A stretch of 64,000 bases of DNA, taken from positions 1-64,000 of the forward strand of contig ONCJ01000001.1 in assembly GCA_900316295.1 (NCBI GenBank). The letters run 5' to 3'. Every line of letters begins with the position of its first letter. The stretch's first letter is position 1. The notes beneath the pieces were generated by a model. The model saw nothing but the letters and a program-made list of their open reading frames with translations. It was not told the DNA's origin and did not search any database. The DNA comes from an uncultured Prevotella sp. GTDB taxonomy: Bacteria > Bacteroidota > Bacteroidia > Bacteroidales > Bacteroidaceae. Position numbers and translations under genes: made by a program. Below are positions 43,437-51,621 of this stretch, piece after piece.

Positions 43437-46289
43437 ATGAGAAAGACATTTTTTGCTTTATTACTGCTCGCCCTGATGCCTACACTGATTTCGGCACAGA
43501 CTGTGGCGCAGGACGACTCGTACCGCACGGGTAAGCTGAAGAACGGACTGACATACTACATCCGTCACAATGCCAAGGACCCAGGGCTGGCTGACTTCTA
43601 CATCGCACAGCGTGTAGGTAGTATCCTTGAGGAGCCACGCCAGAGGGGTCTGGCTCACTTCCTGGAGCACATGGCGTTCAACGGAACGAAGAATTTCCCA
43701 GGGAAGGATGGCAAGCTGGGCATCGTGCCATGGTGTGAGACCATCGGTGTGAAGTTTGGTGCCAACCTCAATGCCTATACCAGCATCGACCAGACGGTGT
43801 ACAACGTAGCGTCGGTGCCCGTAGGCAGAGAGAGCGTGATGGACTCCACACTGCTCATACTGCACGACTGGAGCCACTACCTGCTGCTCGAGGACAAGGA
43901 GATAGACAAGGAGCGTGGCGTGATACACGAGGAGTGGCGCACCCGCCGTGCCAACCGAGCCTCGCAGCGTATGATAGAGCGTCTCACCCCGACCATATAC
44001 AAAGGGACCAAGTATGAGGACTGTCTGCCCATCGGTTCGATGGACATAGTAGACAACTTCCCCTATCAGGACCTGCGCGACTATTATCATAAGTGGTACC
44101 GTCCCGACCTGCAGGCCATCATCGTGGTAGGCGACGTGGATGTGGACAAGGTGGAGAAGAAGATACAGAAGCTCTTCGGCAAGATACCGATGCCGAAGAA
44201 TGCCGCCGAGCGCATATACTATCCCGTAACCGACAACGAAGAGATGATTGTCGCCATGGACAAAGACTCCGAGCAGCCCATCATGCTGGTGAACCTCTAC
44301 TGGAAGCGCGATGCTACTCCCGACTCAGAGAAGAACACCATACAGTACCAGCGCGACGGATACGTAGAGAGCCTTATACAGTCGATGCTCAACGGCAGGT
44401 ATCAGGAGATGCAGCATCAGGAGGTGCCGCCATGCCTGAGTGCCTCGGCTCGCGGAGGCTCCTTCTTCGTCAGCCGTACCAAGGACGCCTTCTCCATCTC
44501 CTTTGGCGTTCGCCAGGAGAATGTGGAGCGCTCCTTTGCCTCAGCCGTAGGTGTGGCTGAGCAGGCTCGCCGCTACGGATTCACCCAGAGCGAGCTCGAC
44601 CGCGCAAAGTCAGTACAGACAGCAAGTGCCGAACGACAGTATGCCGAGCGCAACGACCGTCGCAACAGCCACTTTGTGAGCAAAGCACTGCAAAACTTCC
44701 TGGCATGGGAACCGATGCTTACAGCCGACGCTAACCTAAAGCTGGCAAGGGAGTTCAGCGAGTCGGTGACCCTCGACGAGGTGAATGCCGCCGCCAGGGA
44801 GCTCATCTCCGACAAGAACCAGGTAGTCGTGGTATACGCCCCCGACAAGGAAGGCTTCGTGCTGCCCACCGAGAGCCAGGTAGAGCAGTACATCACCGAG
44901 GCACAGGCAGCCACATACGAGCCCTACAAGGAAGAGGCCATAGCCAAAGACCTCATCACCAGTCTGCCACAGCCAGGCACCATCAAGAGCGAGAGCGAGA
45001 GCGACTTCGGGTTCCGCAAGATAGAGCTGAGCAATGGCGTCAACGTATACGTTCGTCCGTCAGAGCTGTCGAAGGACCAGATTAGCATGCGCTTCTACGG
45101 AATGGGCGGCACAGAGCTCTATCCCGACGAGGACGTACCCAACTTCGCCTTCCTGCGCAGCGGCATCACAGGCGCTGGTGTGGGCGAATTCGACGAGGTG
45201 ACCCTCCGCAAGATGCTCACAGGCAAGATAGTACGCATAGCACCATCCGTCAGCGACGAGACACAGTCCATCAACGGCACCTCGTCCGTCAAGGACCTGA
45301 AGACGCTGCTGGAGCTCACCTACCTCTACTTCACCTCACCACGCAAGGACACCATAGCCTTCAATGGCGAGCTCAACCGCATGTACTCCTTCCTCACCAA
45401 CCGCGAGGCAAGTCCGCAAGTAGACTACAACGACTCCACACGCATCATCCTCTACGGCAATCATCCACGCGTACAGCCATTGAAGCGTGAGCGCCTGAAG
45501 GAAGTAAGCTACGACCGAGTGCTGCAGATATACAAGGAGCTCTTTGCCGACGCCAACGGATGGAACATGGTGATGACAGGCAATATCGACCTCGACCAGC
45601 TGCGTCCGCTGCTCTGCCAGTATGTCGCCACCCTGCCAAGCAGCGCCCGCAAAGATAGCACGCAAGGCGATTCTCCAGCCCCCGGCACCCTGCTCCCTGC
45701 CCCCAAGACCTACCCCTCGCCCGACATCGTAGCAGGCAACTTCACACGCAAGTGGACCAAGAAGATGAACACCCCATCCACACAAGTGAGCATCTACTAC
45801 ACCTTCGAGCAGCCATTCACAAACAAGACCGACCTCACACTGGAGCTGCTCAAGCGTTGTCTGCAGATAGCCTACACCGACTCCGTGCGCGAGGAGAAGG
45901 GCGGCACCTACGGAGTCAGCGTCGATTACGAGATGGACCCCTCCATGCATCCCAACGTAGTGTTCAAGGTGTCCTTCCATACCGACCCAGCCAAGTACGA
46001 CATGCTCATCCCGATAGTATACCAGCAGATACAAAACATCGCCAACGACGGACCACTCGCCCTGAGCATGGACAAGATGCGCAAGTACCTTGCCAAGTCG
46101 TACGGACAAGCCATCACCCACGACGACTACTGGGACACCATCATGTACGAGAAGCTGCGCCGTGGCATCGACTACCACACCAGTTTCCTCGACATCCTCA
46201 ACTCGGTAACGGCACACGACGTCCAGCTGTGCGCTCAGGACATGCTCCATGCCAACCGCAGGATAGAGATAACACAGATATCCGAGTGA
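43437..46289 (+). CDS. Secreted M16 family zinc protease (PqqL/FusC-like size)
   Basis: A signal peptide (about 1-20) sends the 950-residue protein to the periplasm. The inverted zinc motif is intact: H74-F-L-E77-H78, with the distal Glu in GVIHEEWRTRR. The C-terminal half holds the inactive M16_C partner domains that close over the peptide (near 690-900, TEKGG-like EEKGGTYGVSVDYE). Two-halved M16 enzymes of this length digest peptides or small proteins inside a closed chamber. It follows the TonB receptor cluster and has its own promoter. The stop codon TGA lies in a GAG(A)TGAG repeat array. Confidence 0.92.
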   Translation: MRKTFFALLLLALMPTLISAQTVAQDDSYRTGKLKNGLTYYIRHNAKDPGLADFYIAQRVGSILEEPRQRGLAHFLEHMAFNGTKNFPGKDGKLGIVPWCETIGVKFGANLNAYTSIDQTVYNVASVPVGRESVMDSTLLILHDWSHYLLLEDKEIDKERGVIHEEWRTRRANRASQRMIERLTPTIYKGTKYEDCLPIGSMDIVDNFPYQDLRDYYHKWYRPDLQAIIVVGDVDVDKVEKKIQKLFGKIPMPKNAAERIYYPVTDNEEMIVAMDKDSEQPIMLVNLYWKRDATPDSEKNTIQYQRDGYVESLIQSMLNGRYQEMQHQEVPPCLSASARGGSFFVSRTKDAFSISFGVRQENVERSFASAVGVAEQARRYGFTQSELDRAKSVQTASAERQYAERNDRRNSHFVSKALQNFLAWEPMLTADANLKLAREFSESVTLDEVNAAARELISDKNQVVVVYAPDKEGFVLPTESQVEQYITEAQAATYEPYKEEAIAKDLITSLPQPGTIKSESESDFGFRKIELSNGVNVYVRPSELSKDQISMRFYGMGGTELYPDEDVPNFAFLRSGITGAGVGEFDEVTLRKMLTGKIVRIAPSVSDETQSINGTSSVKDLKTLLELTYLYFTSPRKDTIAFNGELNRMYSFLTNREASPQVDYNDSTRIILYGNHPRVQPLKRERLKEVSYDRVLQIYKELFADANGWNMVMTGNIDLDQLRPLLCQYVATLPSSARKDSTQGDSPAPGTLLPAPKTYPSPDIVAGNFTRKWTKKMNTPSTQVSIYYTFEQPFTNKTDLTLELLKRCLQIAYTDSVREEKGGTYGVSVDYEMDPSMHPNVVFKVSFHTDPAKYDMLIPIVYQQIQNIANDGPLALSMDKMRKYLAKSYGQAITHDDYWDTIMYEKLRRGIDYHTSFLDILNSVTAHDVQLCAQDMLHANRRIEITQISE

Positions 46290-46321
46290 GGAGATGAGGA
46301 GATGAGGAGTAAGGAGATGAG
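46284..46321. repeat. 7/8-base array over the M16 stop codon
   Basis: Units GAGTGAG, GAGATGAG, GAGATGAG, GAGTAAG, GAGATGAG. The first contains the TGA stop of the protease gene. The same units occur after gpsA and inside the nucleoside kinase gene. Confidence 0.8.
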
Positions 46322-46349
46322 TACACAACTACACAAATAAATACCAATT

Positions 46350-48056
46350 ATGCTTCAGATCCGCTGCAAGAACAACAACAAGACCAAGAGCTTTCCCGAG
46401 GGCGCCTCGCTCCTCGAAGTCTACCACTCCTTTGCCCCCGAGCTCGATATGCCCTACCCCGTCGTCGCCGCACTGGTCAACAACACCCCTCAGGGGCTCA
46501 AGTTCCGCCTCTACCAGAACCGCGACGTAGAGTTTCTCGACGCACGCGAGGGAGCAGGCCACCGCGCCTACATACGCTCCCTGTGCTTCGTGCTGTACAA
46601 AGCCACGCAAGACCTCTTCCCAGGCTCCAAGCTCTTCATCGAGCACACCATCTCGCGCGGCTACTACTGCAATTTCAAGAAGAAACGAGGAGGCGACGGA
46701 GCCAGGGAGCGAGAGAGCGATGAAGTCACACACGACATCGACCGCATCAGGGAGCGCATGCAGGAGATCATCAACCTCGACATGCCCTTCCGTCGCAACG
46801 AGGCGACCACCGAGGAAGCCATCCGCATCTTTGCCGAGCGCGGCTTCACAGACAAAGTAAAGCTCCTGGAGACCAGCGGACAGATATACAGCGACTACTA
46901 CACCCTGGGTGACACCGCCGACTACTACTACGGTCCGTTAGTGCCCAGTGCCGGCTATCTCACCGTGTGGGCATTGGAGCCCTATCACGATGGCATGCTG
47001 CTCCGAGTGCCCGACTGGTACAACCCCACCCGTCTCGCAGAAAAGGCAGACATGCCCAAGACCTACAGCATGTTTGCTGAGAAGACACGATGGGACATCA
47101 TCATGCGACTGTCCAACGCAGGCGATGTCAACAAAGCTATCCTCAAAGGACATGCCACCGAACTCATACAGGTGAGCGAAGCCCTGCAGGAAAAGAAGAT
47201 AGTAGGCATTGCCGAAGAGATTGCCAGGAGGAGTAAGGAGATGGGTAATAAGGAGATGAGGAGTGAGGTACCCGTTGTCCTCATCACAGGACCATCATCC
47301 TCAGGCAAGACCACCTTCTGCCGCCGCCTCAGCGTACAGCTCCTCGCATGCGGAATACGCCCCTACTCCTTCTCCACCGACGACTACTTCGTCAACCGCC
47401 TCGACACACCCAAACTCCCCAATGGTGACTATGACTTCGACAACATCGAAACCGTAGATTATCATCTGCTTCAGGACCACGTCAGCCGACTGCTGCAAGG
47501 AGAACGAGTAGAACTGCCAGAATATAATTTCGTCACAGGTAAGCGTGAGTGGAACGGCAAGAAAGTAAAGCTCACCCCCGACAGCGTACTCATCATCGAA
47601 GGCATCCATGCCCTCAACCCCAAGCTCACACAACACATCCCCAACCACCTGAAGTACAAAATCTACATCTCCGCCCTCACCAGCATCTCCCTCGACGACC
47701 ACAACTGGATACCCGTACGCGACAACCGACTGCTGCGCCGCATCATGCGCGACTATTACAAAGGAGCCTACACCGCCCGCGAGACCATCAGCCAGTGGAA
47801 GAACGTATGCGAGGCAGAGGATCAGTGGATCTTCCCATATCAAGAGACCGCCGACGTCATGTTCAACTCCGCCCTCAACATCGAGTTTGCCGTCCTCCGC
47901 CCCCATGCCGAGGTCATCCTCTCCTCCGTGCCCAAGAACAGTCCCGAGTACTCCGATGCCCACCGTCTGCTGAAGTTCCTCCACTACTTCCTCCCCATCA
48001 GCGACAAAGACATCCCCAACACCAGCATCATGCGCGAGTTCCTCGGAAAGTTGTAA
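46350..48056 (+). CDS. TGS-domain nucleoside (uridine) kinase
   Basis: The C-terminal part (about 307-500) is a uridine kinase/PRK-type P-loop domain: Walker A GPSSSGKTT near 314, then STDDYFVNR, YDFDNIETVDY and VLIIEGIHALN. It should phosphorylate uridine or a related nucleoside. The N-terminal 300 residues resemble the TGS and second additional domains of threonyl-tRNA synthetase (SFPEGASLLEVYHSF; FIEHTISRGYYCNF), a combination known in this kinase family. Residues 294-306 (SKEMGNKEMRSEV region) are encoded by an in-frame 7/8-base array just before the P-loop domain, so it sits in the linker. An RGGDGARERESDE stretch is another low-complexity insert. Confidence 0.88.
   Translation: MLQIRCKNNNKTKSFPEGASLLEVYHSFAPELDMPYPVVAALVNNTPQGLKFRLYQNRDVEFLDAREGAGHRAYIRSLCFVLYKATQDLFPGSKLFIEHTISRGYYCNFKKKRGGDGARERESDEVTHDIDRIRERMQEIINLDMPFRRNEATTEEAIRIFAERGFTDKVKLLETSGQIYSDYYTLGDTADYYYGPLVPSAGYLTVWALEPYHDGMLLRVPDWYNPTRLAEKADMPKTYSMFAEKTRWDIIMRLSNAGDVNKAILKGHATELIQVSEALQEKKIVGIAEEIARRSKEMGNKEMRSEVPVVLITGPSSSGKTTFCRRLSVQLLACGIRPYSFSTDDYFVNRLDTPKLPNGDYDFDNIETVDYHLLQDHVSRLLQGERVELPEYNFVTGKREWNGKKVKLTPDSVLIIEGIHALNPKLTQHIPNHLKYKIYISALTSISLDDHNWIPVRDNRLLRRIMRDYYKGAYTARETISQWKNVCEAEDQWIFPYQETADVMFNSALNIEFAVLRPHAEVILSSVPKNSPEYSDAHRLLKFLHYFLPISDKDIPNTSIMREFLGKL
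47231..47267. repeat. In-frame 7/8-base array in the kinase gene
   Basis: Units GAGTAAG, GAGATGG, GTAATAAG, GAGATGAG, GAGTGAG, coding for the linker between the TGS-like part and the kinase domain. Confidence 0.75.
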
Positions 48057-48139
48057 AAGAGAAAAAAGGAGAAAGGAGAAAAAGAGCGACCACCCAGTAC
48101 GGGCAGCCGCTCCTCTTATTATTAAATTTTTGCTACTTA

Positions 48140-48171
48140 TTTAACCGTTTAACCATTTAACCATTTAACCC
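48140..48171. repeat. Octamer array 1 (TTTAACCR)
   Basis: TTTAACCG, TTTAACCA, TTTAACCA, TTTAACCC. It contains the stop codon of the small minus-strand gene that follows. Confidence 0.88.
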
Positions 48172-48431
48172 TAACTTGGACAACACATCTTTATCTATGA
48201 TTTTGTCGCCAAAGTCTTTTACGGCTTTTTTTTCAATGTCAAGCAATTCCTTCTCCCTGTGTTTCATAATTAAACTCATTACGCCATCGAAAGAGTATGA
48301 GTTGACATCCGTAGAGGGGAGAGTCGATATGTAGTAGCAATCATCTTTTTTCCTGTTGCCCTGTAGGCAGTGAATATGAACGTTCCGTCGTCCATGATTT
48401 GTCCTACACCTTTTCTTTTCTTTGATGCCAT
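48157..48431 (-). CDS. Small gene with a frame break at A AAA AAG
   Basis: An ATG at 48431 preceded by an A-rich leader and a -7 element opens a frame beginning MASKKRKGVGQIMDDGTFIF. The zero frame stops after 50 codons (TAA at 48281-48279). At the heptamer A AAA AAG (48351-48345), in the right phase (GGA AAA AAG), a shift of -1 enters an open frame reading DDCYYISTLPSTD... to KLGLNG and TAA at 48159-48157, giving 91 residues rich in Lys, Asp and Ile and plausibly a real protein end. Either ribosomes slip here, or a base was lost from a run of A. No family was recognised; no signal or membrane segment is seen. Confidence 0.5.
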
Positions 48432-48486
48432 GTGTGTGTTTTTTTAGTTTGTAATATGATTATCTATCTCTGCAACGTTGCGCTGG

Positions 48487-48494
48487 CAAAGGTA
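48487..48494 (-). promoter_or_regulatory. -7 element of the small frameshifted gene, with T13 tract
   Basis: TACCTTTG on the minus strand, 55 bases before the ATG. Twelve bases further upstream is a run of 13 T (48519-48507), lying between the usual -33 and -7 positions. Confidence 0.6.
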
Positions 48495-48570
48495 ATATGA
48501 GTTAACAAAAAAAAAAAAACACAACTTTTGTTAAGCAAGTTTTACTGTGATTAACATATCGAAGTGCGTC

Positions 48571-48598
48571 AAACGGTTAAACGGTTAAACGGTTAAAC
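48571..48598. repeat. Octamer array 2 (AAACGGTT)
   Basis: Three full units plus AAAC. It is the reverse complement of array 3; a 27-base arm pairs perfectly with it across about 105 bases. Confidence 0.9.
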
Positions 48599-48645
48599 AC
48601 GTTTGTTTTTATGCACATTTAGAGAAATATCAAAAATACTATATA

Positions 48646-48668
48646 AATAATGTTCGCGCGATATTATT
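48646..48668. other. AT-rich palindrome with CGCGCG core
   Basis: AATAAT...TCGCGCGA...ATTATT, a 23-base imperfect dyad in the loop between octamer arrays 2 and 3. It could be an operator. Nothing else with coding potential is visible in 48600-48890. Confidence 0.4.
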
Positions 48669-48703
48669 ACTATCCTTTCCATTTATTGTATCGATGGATA
48701 GAA

Positions 48704-48735
48704 TTTAACCGTTTAACCGTTTAACCGTTTAACCA
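48704..48735. repeat. Octamer array 3 (TTTAACCG)
   Basis: TTTAACCG three times, then TTTAACCA; inverted relative to array 2. Confidence 0.9.
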
Positions 48736-48894
48736 CGCCCATTCGGTAATCTCTATCGTTTTTGCAGACAAAACGGCTCCTATTGTGCTGAAAAAGAGCC
48801 CGTTGGGGTTTGCAAAACGTACCAGATTGCTGGCTCCCCAATTCTTAATTGTAGTTAAAAATAACGGCTGCGTCGTTTTCTTCTCCCTACTCTC

Positions 48895-48926
48895 TTGCAA
48901 AACGCATGCGGGGGATTGTATCTTTG
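48895..48926 (+). promoter_or_regulatory. Promoter of the HU-like gene
   Basis: TTG at 48895-48897 and TATCTTTG at 48919-48926, 21 bases apart; the leader to the ATG is about 50 bases. Confidence 0.7.
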
Positions 48927-48980
48927 CAATCGTGAAAGGTAAAAAGATTGTTTAACTTAACTAACTAAAACTTTTGAACT

Positions 48981-49445
48981 ATGGCAGTAAAATACAAGTT
49001 GTATCAAAACACCCGTCAGCAAAGCGAGCAGTTCGGTCTATGGTACGCTCGTGCAGCAGCAGACCAGGTAATCGACATCAAGCAGATTTCGAAGGACATC
49101 GAGGAGAAGTGTACCCTCACTGAGTCCGACGTTCGTGGCGTTATCATCGAGCTCTTGAAGCAGATGAAGAAGCACCTCTGCAACGGTCACCGTGTATACC
49201 TCGAGGATTTCGGCTCTTTCAAGGTAGGTCTTCGCACCTCTCCTGCCAAGAGCGCCAAGGAGTTCTCTGCCGCAGTGAACATCAAGGGTGTGCGTGTTAA
49301 CTTCCTTCCTGCTACCCATCAGGGCGCAGACAAGAAGCGTGTCATCAACCTTCTGGAGGGAGTGAAGGTACAGGAGCAGGGCACCTATAAGGTGGACAAG
49401 GGCGACGGAGCCGCAGATGGCGGTGGCGACCAGCCTAACCCATAA
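48981..49445 (+). CDS. HU-family DNA-binding protein (HU-HIG type)
   Basis: The 154-residue protein carries an HU/IHF-like fold: helical N-terminus (DIKQISKDIEEKCTLTESDVRGVIIELLKQMKKHL in pieces), the conserved turn YLEDFGSFKVGLR, and a beta arm region. The extension before the fold (MAVKYKLYQNTR) and the Gly/Asp-rich tail are typical of the Bacteroidota variant. It is predicted to bind and bend DNA. A strong terminator follows, then the smalltalk gene, the usual partner of this family. Confidence 0.92.
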   Translation: MAVKYKLYQNTRQQSEQFGLWYARAAADQVIDIKQISKDIEEKCTLTESDVRGVIIELLKQMKKHLCNGHRVYLEDFGSFKVGLRTSPAKSAKEFSAAVNIKGVRVNFLPATHQGADKKRVINLLEGVKVQEQGTYKVDKGDGAADGGGDQPNP

Positions 49446-49451
49446 TATAGC

Positions 49452-49487
49452 AGAGCCCCACAACAAAAGAGTGGGGCTCTTCTATTT
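49452..49487 (+). terminator. Terminator of the HU-like gene
   Basis: AGAGCCCCAC (49452-49461) pairs perfectly with GTGGGGCTCT (49471-49480) over a 9-base loop, followed by TCTATTTT. Confidence 0.92.
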
Positions 49488-49512
49488 TGAAATCTATCTC
49501 TAAATAAAATAA

Positions 49513-49544
49513 AATGGTTAAATGGTTAAACGGTTAAACGGTTA
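49513..49544. repeat. Octamer array 4 (AAYGGTTA)
   Basis: AATGGTTA twice and AACGGTTA twice, between the HU terminator and the smalltalk start codon. Confidence 0.88.
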
Positions 49545-49565
49545 AATAACTACTAAAAAATGTGT

Positions 49566-49670
49566 ATGCTGAAAAATAAAAATACTTGGATAGAAGTAAT
49601 ACGATTCATCATAACTGTGCTTACTGCCCTCTTGGGCTCAGCTGGTATGCAGTCTTGTGGGTTGATTTAG
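49566..49670 (+). CDS. Smalltalk peptide
   Basis: A 34-codon frame reads MLKNKNTWIEVIRF, a hydrophobic stretch, then SAGMQSCGLI and TAG. The pattern of a short basic start with one Trp, a single hydrophobic helix and a Cys near the end matches the tiny Bacteroidota protein called smalltalk, regularly found after an HU-like gene. An upstream in-frame ATG at 49560 would add two residues. It is likely membrane-associated; the role is unknown. The hairpin at 49720 follows. Confidence 0.75.
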   Translation: MLKNKNTWIEVIRFIITVLTALLGSAGMQSCGLI

Positions 49671-49719
49671 TGTTTGTGTTCTTTCTGGTGTAATCCCGTA
49701 ATTTTTCGTTTTCATTGTG

Positions 49720-49760
49720 AACGGAGCTTAAACGTGAGTTTGGGCTCCGTTATTTTTTTT
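49720..49760 (+). terminator. Terminator after smalltalk
   Basis: AACGGAGC (49720-49727) pairs with GCTCCGTT (49744-49751), followed by ATTTTTTTT. Confidence 0.88.
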
Positions 49761-49802
49761 CACTACCTTTGCATAAGGTACTTTCGTTCGGAAAGAAAAA
49801 AA

Positions 49803-49837
49803 ATTACGCATTAAGCATTACGCATTAAGCATTATTT
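49803..49837. repeat. 7-base array upstream of lysS
   Basis: ATTACGC, ATTAAGC, ATTACGC, ATTAAGC, ATTATTT; it ends 2 bases before the -7 element. The same family as the dnaX array. Another -7-like TACCTTTG lies at 49764-49771. Confidence 0.9.
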
Positions 49838-49839
49838 AT

Positions 49840-49847
49840 TACCTTTG
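49840..49847 (+). promoter_or_regulatory. lysS -7 element
   Basis: TACCTTTG, 29 bases before the lysS ATG. Confidence 0.65.
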
Positions 49848-49876
49848 CACCTGAATTTATTCGAATAAATAAGGAC

Positions 49877-51607
49877 ATGAACATTTTGGAACTTAGCGAG
49901 CAGGAGATTGTTCGCAGACAAGCATTGCAGGAACTGAGGAATATGGGCATAGACCCGTATCCTGCTGCTGAATACCCCACTAACGCTTTTTCAACAGAGA
50001 TAAAGGAGTGGTTCAAGGATGACGAACCGCAACGGGAGGTGTGCATCGCTGGCCGACTGATGGGCAAGAGGGTGATGGGCAAGGCTTCGTTTGCGGAGCT
50101 GCAGGACTCGAAGGGCAGGATACAGGTGTATGTGTCGCGCGACGACTTGTGCCCGGGCGAGGACAAGGATCAGTATAACAAGCTGTTCAAGCGACTGCTG
50201 GACATTGGCGACTTCATCGGCGTGAAGGGCTTCGTGTTCCGTACGCAGACGGGCGAGGTGAGTGTGCACGCCAAGGAGCTGGTGCTGCTGTCGAAGTCGC
50301 TCAAGCCTCTGCCTATAGTGAAGTACAAGGACGGGGTGGCGTACGACAAGTTTGACGACCCTGAGCTGCGCTACCGACAGAGATATGTGGACCTGGTGGT
50401 GAACGAGGGCGTAAAGGAGACGTTCCTGCAGCGCGCCACGGTGATAAGGACGATACGTAGGGTGCTGGACGAGGCTGGATATACGGAGGTGGAGACGCCT
50501 ACGCTGCAGGCCATAGCGGGCGGTGCGAGTGCGCGTCCGTTCACTACGCACTTCAACGCGCTGAATATAGATATGTACATGCGCATCGCTACTGAGCTCT
50601 ACCTGAAGCGCCTCATAGTGGGCGGCTTCGAGGGTGTGTACGAGATTGGCAAGAACTTCCGCAACGAGGGCATGGACCGCAACCACAACCCGGAGTTCAC
50701 GTGCATGGAGCTGTATGTTCAGTATAAGGACTACAACTGGATGATGTCGTTCACGGAAAAGCTCTTAGAGGAGGTATGCATTGCCGTGAACGGGAAGCCT
50801 GAGCGTGAGATTGACGGCAACATCGTGAGCTTCAAGGCTCCGTACCGCCGTCTGCCGATACTGGACGCTATCAGGGAGAAGACGGGATTCGACTGCAACG
50901 GCAAGTCGGAGGAGGAGATACGCGACTTCTGCAAGCAGAAGGGCATGGACGTGGACGAGACCATGGGCAAGGGTAAGCTCATAGACGAGCTCTTCGGCGA
51001 GTTCTGCGAGGGCACGTTCATACAGCCTACGTTCATCACGGACTATCCGGTGGAGATGTCGCCGCTGACGAAGATGCACCGCTCGAAGCCCGGGCTGACG
51101 GAGCGCTTCGAGTTGATGGTGAACGGCAAGGAGCTGGCTAACGCCTACTCGGAGCTGAACGACCCGATAGACCAGGAGGAGCGCTTCAAGGAGCAGATGC
51201 GACTGGCTGACAAGGGCGACGACGAGGCGATGATCATAGACCAGGACTTCCTCAGGGCTCTGCAGTATGGTATGCCTCCGACGAGCGGCATAGGCATCGG
51301 CATAGACCGACTGGTGATGCTCATGACGGGCAAGACGTTCATACAGGAGGTGCTGTTCTTCCCACAGATGAAGCCGGAGAAGAAGATGCCGCAGAGCACC
51401 ATTCAGGAGTGGGCTGCCATTGGCGTGCCTGAGAACTGGGTGTATGTGCTGCGCAAGGCGGGATTCAACCTGATATCGGACATCAGGGAGGAGAAGGCAC
51501 AGGGGCTGCAACAGAAGATTGGAGACATTAACAAGAAATACAAGCTGGACTACGAGAAGCCGAGCGTGGACGTGGTGCAAAGCTGGATTGAGAAGGCGCA
51601 AGCGTAA
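49877..51607 (+). CDS. lysS: Lysyl-tRNA synthetase (class II)
   Basis: It charges tRNA-Lys. The OB-fold anticodon-binding domain (about 50-160, VCIAGRLMGKRVMGKASFAEL) is followed by the class II core: motif 1 near TVIRTIRRVLDEAGYTEVETP, motif 2 FRNEGMDRNHNPEFT, motif 3 GIGIGIDRLVMLMTG. A C-terminal extension of about 75 residues after motif 3 (ending VDVVQSWIEKAQA) is helical, as in Bacteroidota enzymes. It heads lysS-gpsA-pgi-HAD, with gpsA 14 bases on. Confidence 0.97.
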   Translation: MNILELSEQEIVRRQALQELRNMGIDPYPAAEYPTNAFSTEIKEWFKDDEPQREVCIAGRLMGKRVMGKASFAELQDSKGRIQVYVSRDDLCPGEDKDQYNKLFKRLLDIGDFIGVKGFVFRTQTGEVSVHAKELVLLSKSLKPLPIVKYKDGVAYDKFDDPELRYRQRYVDLVVNEGVKETFLQRATVIRTIRRVLDEAGYTEVETPTLQAIAGGASARPFTTHFNALNIDMYMRIATELYLKRLIVGGFEGVYEIGKNFRNEGMDRNHNPEFTCMELYVQYKDYNWMMSFTEKLLEEVCIAVNGKPEREIDGNIVSFKAPYRRLPILDAIREKTGFDCNGKSEEEIRDFCKQKGMDVDETMGKGKLIDELFGEFCEGTFIQPTFITDYPVEMSPLTKMHRSKPGLTERFELMVNGKELANAYSELNDPIDQEERFKEQMRLADKGDDEAMIIDQDFLRALQYGMPPTSGIGIGIDRLVMLMTGKTFIQEVLFFPQMKPEKKMPQSTIQEWAAIGVPENWVYVLRKAGFNLISDIREEKAQGLQQKIGDINKKYKLDYEKPSVDVVQSWIEKAQA

Positions 51608-51621
51608 TTGACAATTAGGAT

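Noticed and set aside
45336..46328. Long minus-strand open frame (330 codons) opposite the M16 protease
   Set aside because: Val/Leu/His-rich composition without motifs and complete overlap with the protease; an antisense artefact.
48735..48890. Terminator or gene in the region before the HU promoter
   Set aside because: Only a weak AACGG-CTC/GAG-CCCGTT pairing with a bulge and no T run is present, and no open frame has a start signal.
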